Shown here piece after piece: positions 61,642-64,000 of a stretch of 64,000 nt of DNA (position 1 is the stretch's first letter; the number at the start of each line of letters is the position of its first letter). Where the stretch lies: positions 3,286,001 through 3,350,000 of the forward strand of contig NZ_AP022601.1 of assembly GCF_010726765.1 (NCBI RefSeq), in the 5' to 3' direction. A program made the translations under genes and the position numbers. Under the pieces are notes generated by a model, which saw only the letters and a program-made list of their open reading frames with translations, did no database searches and was not told where the DNA came from. The stretch comes from Mycobacterium gallinarum. GTDB lineage: Bacteria > Actinomycetota > Actinomycetes > Mycobacteriales > Mycobacteriaceae.

Positions 61642-63111
61642 ATGACGGAGATCTGGCGCGAAGAGCGGATGCTGATTGACGGCCAACTCGTCGGGGCACG
61701 GGAGGGTGGCGCATACGACAACGTCAACCCGGCGACGGAGAAGGTGATCGGCTCCGCGGCCGACGGCACGGCCGCGGATATGGACGCGGCCATCTCGGCC
61801 GCGCGGCGGGCATTCGACACCACCGACTGGTCGACAAATCACGATCTGCGCGTGCGGTGCATTCGGCAACTGCACGAGGCTCTGGTCAAGCATGCCGACG
61901 AGTTTCGCAGCACAACCGTCGCCGAGGTCGGCTGCCCGCTGGCGCTGACTTACGGCCCGCAGATCGACGCGCCCCTGGCCGGGCTGCCCTGGGTTGCCGA
62001 TCTTGCCGAGAATTACGCGTGGGAGACCGACCTCGGTATCGCCGAGCCGTTCGGCATCAAAACCCGCCGCACCGTACGCCGGGAACCGGTGGGCGTCGTC
62101 GCAGCGATCACTCCCTGGAATTACCCGGTGCAGATCAACCTCGCAAAGATGGTGCCCGCACTGGCCGCGGGCAGCACCGTGATACTCAAACCGGCGCCCG
62201 ACACACCCTACGGTGCAACGCTTCTCGGGCATCTCATTGCCGAGCACACCGATATTCCGTCTGGCGTTGTCAACGTGGTCACCTCAGCGGGCCATGACGT
62301 GGGTCAGCAGCTGTGCGAAGATCCGCGCGTGGACATGATCTCGTTCACCGGCTCGACGGCAACGGGCACCCGCATCATGATGGCGGCGGCGGCCACCATC
62401 AAGAAGGTGTTCCTCGAGCTCGGCGGCAAATCGGCGCTCGTGGCACTCGACGACGCCGATATCGGATCGGCTGTCACCTCGGCGGCGTTCGCCGCAACCA
62501 CTCACGCCGGACAGGGCTGCGCCAACACCACACGACTTCTATTGCCCAGAGCCAAGTATCGCGAGGGTGTCGACGCGTTGGCCGAAATGCTCAAAGGCTG
62601 GTCGTATGGTGATCCCACTGATTCATCTGTCCTCATGGGTCCGCTGATAAGCGAGCAACAGCGGCAGCGGGTGCTCGGTTACGTCCGCAAGGGGATCGAC
62701 GAAGGCGCCACGGTGGCGGTCGGCGGCGGCATACCCGCGCATCTGCCGGTCGGCTATTACGTCGAGCCAACTTTGCTCACCGATGTCGATCCGCATGCCA
62801 CAGTCGCCCAGGAGGAGATCTTCGGGCCGGTCCTGGTTGCCATCCCGCACGACGGTGACGACCATGCCGTAGAGATCGCCAACAACTCGCGCTATGGCCT
62901 GTCCGGATCGGTGGTGAGCGCGTCTGACGACCGAGCGCGCTCGGTGGCCAACCGCATTCGAACGGGCACGGTCAATGTCAACGGCGGGGTGTTCTACGGG
63001 GTAGACGTTCCGTTCGGTGGCTACAAGCAGAGCGGCATCGGACGGGAGATGGGCGTGGCCGGTTTCGAGGAGTATCTGGAGATCAAGTCGATTGCGCAAC
63101 GGGCATCGTGA
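61642..63111 (+). CDS. aldehyde dehydrogenase
   Basis: 489 residues from ATG 61642 (AGGAG upstream), or 502 from the leaderless GTG 61603. Catalytic Glu259 (LELGGKS) and Cys293 (GQGCANTTR), cofactor segment SFTGSTATG, C-terminal GYKQSGIGREMG. NAD(P)-dependent oxidation of an aldehyde, here linked with an SDR (alcohol to aldehyde or ketone) and a ligase (acid to acyl-CoA). Together the three genes would turn an alcohol into an acyl-CoA. Confidence 0.93.
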   Translation: MTEIWREERMLIDGQLVGAREGGAYDNVNPATEKVIGSAADGTAADMDAAISAARRAFDTTDWSTNHDLRVRCIRQLHEALVKHADEFRSTTVAEVGCPLALTYGPQIDAPLAGLPWVADLAENYAWETDLGIAEPFGIKTRRTVRREPVGVVAAITPWNYPVQINLAKMVPALAAGSTVILKPAPDTPYGATLLGHLIAEHTDIPSGVVNVVTSAGHDVGQQLCEDPRVDMISFTGSTATGTRIMMAAAATIKKVFLELGGKSALVALDDADIGSAVTSAAFAATTHAGQGCANTTRLLLPRAKYREGVDALAEMLKGWSYGDPTDSSVLMGPLISEQQRQRVLGYVRKGIDEGATVAVGGGIPAHLPVGYYVEPTLLTDVDPHATVAQEEIFGPVLVAIPHDGDDHAVEIANNSRYGLSGSVVSASDDRARSVANRIRTGTVNVNGGVFYGVDVPFGGYKQSGIGREMGVAGFEEYLEIKSIAQRAS

Positions 63112-63866
63112 CCGCGCGGTCGCTGTCAGGCCAACGGGTCGTCGTCGTCGGCGCTTCAGCCGGCATCGGCAAGGCGTTCGCGATCCGGGCGGGTAAGGAA
63201 GGAGCGCGCCTCGTCGTCGCTGCTCGACGCACCGACAAGCTCTCCGAAGTCATCGCCGAGGTCGGCTCGGGTACGCCGGTGGTCACCGATGTGCGCAGAC
63301 CCGAGGATTGTGCCCGCGTCGCCGCAGTCGCCCGCGAGCAATTGGGCGAAGTCGACCTGCTGATGATCAGTACCGGATACGCACCGCTGAAGAAACTCGG
63401 CGACACCGACACTCACGACTGGCGCGACGTTTTCGAAACAAACGTGGTTGGTGTACACGAGACTATCCGCGCCCATCTGCCCATTCTCACGCCCGCGGCG
63501 ATCGTCGCCGCCATGTCCTCCGATTCGGTACGCAACCCTCACTCCGCGCTGGGGGCATACTCGTCGAGCAAAGCGGCGCTGGAGCGGTGTCTGGTCTCGT
63601 GGCGCCTGGAGAATCCCGGCTACAGGTTCTGCTGCGTCGAGGTAAGCGGCACTGTCCCGACGGATTTCACGTCTGCATTCGATCCGGACGTGCTCGGCGA
63701 AGTTGCGAGCGAGTGGATGTCCCGCGGTCTTGTCCAGGCGAGCAGGATGACACCGGAAGACGTCGCCGAAGTGTTGGCGGGCGTCTTCGGCAGTGTAGTG
63801 GACTTCCCGGAGGTCGGCCTGGAATCACTCGTCGTCAAGTCGCCATCGGGACCGTTGCGCCCGTGA
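63108..63866 (+). CDS. SDR oxidoreductase
   Basis: 252 residues from GTG (GTGA overlap). GASAGIG near 15-21, ISTGYAPLKK where others have NNAG, Ser of MSSDS, and Tyr-x3-Lys in YSSSK. The C-terminal part lacks the IDGG ending. It is coupled on both sides with the aldehyde dehydrogenase and ligase genes. Confidence 0.9.
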   Translation: MTARSLSGQRVVVVGASAGIGKAFAIRAGKEGARLVVAARRTDKLSEVIAEVGSGTPVVTDVRRPEDCARVAAVAREQLGEVDLLMISTGYAPLKKLGDTDTHDWRDVFETNVVGVHETIRAHLPILTPAAIVAAMSSDSVRNPHSALGAYSSSKAALERCLVSWRLENPGYRFCCVEVSGTVPTDFTSAFDPDVLGEVASEWMSRGLVQASRMTPEDVAEVLAGVFGSVVDFPEVGLESLVVKSPSGPLRP

Positions 63867-64000
63867 GCGTTTCACTCCTGCTCGAGATGGCTCAGGAAGC
63901 GGCGCTCGCCGAGCCTGATCGCACCGCGTTGGTGTCCGGTGACTTGCGCTTGACCATCGCCGAACTGAGCGACCTCGCCGACGGCGCTGCCGGCGTGATC
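63863..64000 (+). CDS. acyl-CoA synthetase, 5' end only
   Basis: 46 residues from GTG 63863 (GTGA overlap with the SDR stop), cut by the window end. The text LLLEMAQEAALAEPDRTALVSGD, then LTIAELSDLADGAA, is the usual N-terminus of AMP-binding ligases. The remainder, with the P-loop, lies outside. Confidence 0.7.
   Translation, partial: MSVSLLLEMAQEAALAEPDRTALVSGDLRLTIAELSDLADGAAGVI

Overview
The window is a dense catabolic gene cluster from a high-GC actinobacterium, most likely a fast-growing Mycobacterium/Mycolicibacterium. The grounds are the high GC, the many GTG starts, 4-bp ATGA/GTGA gene overlaps, AT-rich promoters with TAnnnT -10 boxes set directly before a start codon (leaderless transcription), and families typical of mycobacterial steroid/isoprenoid degradation: DUF35-Ltp pairs, paired FadE acyl-CoA dehydrogenases, CaiB/BaiF CoA transferases, many P450s and luciferase-like (LLM) flavoenzymes. 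I see no rRNA, tRNA, CRISPR, transposase or phage gene, and no transporter. Almost every base is coding, and the neighbouring operons are divergent or convergent.

Layout, left to right. 1-89: 3' end of an aldehyde dehydrogenase. 120-5043 (-): Ltp-type aldolase/thiolase, DUF35, Rieske oxygenase, SDR, enoyl-CoA hydratase. 5131-7824 (+): SRPBCC protein and a FadE pair. 7808-10687 (-): two P450s and a SnoaL-like protein. 10818-14234 (+): double CaiB, OB-fold partner, thiolase-like protein. 14246-16734 (-): P450 and CaiB. 16782-20907 (+): two CaiB, VOC protein, P450. 20912-25650: hydratase, acyl-CoA ligase, SMP-30 protein, DUF3237, VOC. 25721-30450 (+): FadE pair, two MaoC-type halves, aldehyde dehydrogenase. 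30443-36718: SDR, ferredoxin, FadE pair, APH-like kinase, small protein, amidohydrolase. 36708-43293 (-): P450, PaaG-like crotonase, LLM, two SDRs, SnoaL-like protein, class III cyclase. 43390-45407 (+): crotonase and FadE. 45373-51010 (-): fused two-subunit E1 dehydrogenase, lone lipoyl domain, three crotonases, nitronate-monooxygenase-like flavoprotein. 51072-54116 (-): LLM, Ltp, DUF35, SnoaL. 54216-59900 (+): MaoC, TetR, SDR, ligase, SnoaL, FadE. 59903-64000: SDR, TetR, aldehyde dehydrogenase, SDR and the 5' end of another ligase.

How the genes probably work together (inference): P450s and the Rieske enzyme hydroxylate a hydrophobic, probably alicyclic or polycyclic substrate. SDRs and aldehyde dehydrogenases oxidise the products to acids. 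AMP ligases and CaiB transferases attach CoA. Heteromeric FadE enzymes, crotonases and MaoC hydratases desaturate and hydrate. Carbon-carbon cleavage would then fall to Ltp/DUF35 retro-aldolase-like modules and perhaps to the thiamine-diphosphate/lipoyl module. No thiolase with a recognisable nucleophilic cysteine is present. The substrate cannot be named from sequence. Steroid ring-cleavage markers (KshAB, HsaC, IpdAB) are absent.

Most intergenic promoters share GTTC/GAAC-based elements, and one 24-bp block is nearly identical before two separate operons. The cluster therefore looks like one regulon, plausibly controlled by one or both TetR proteins encoded here.
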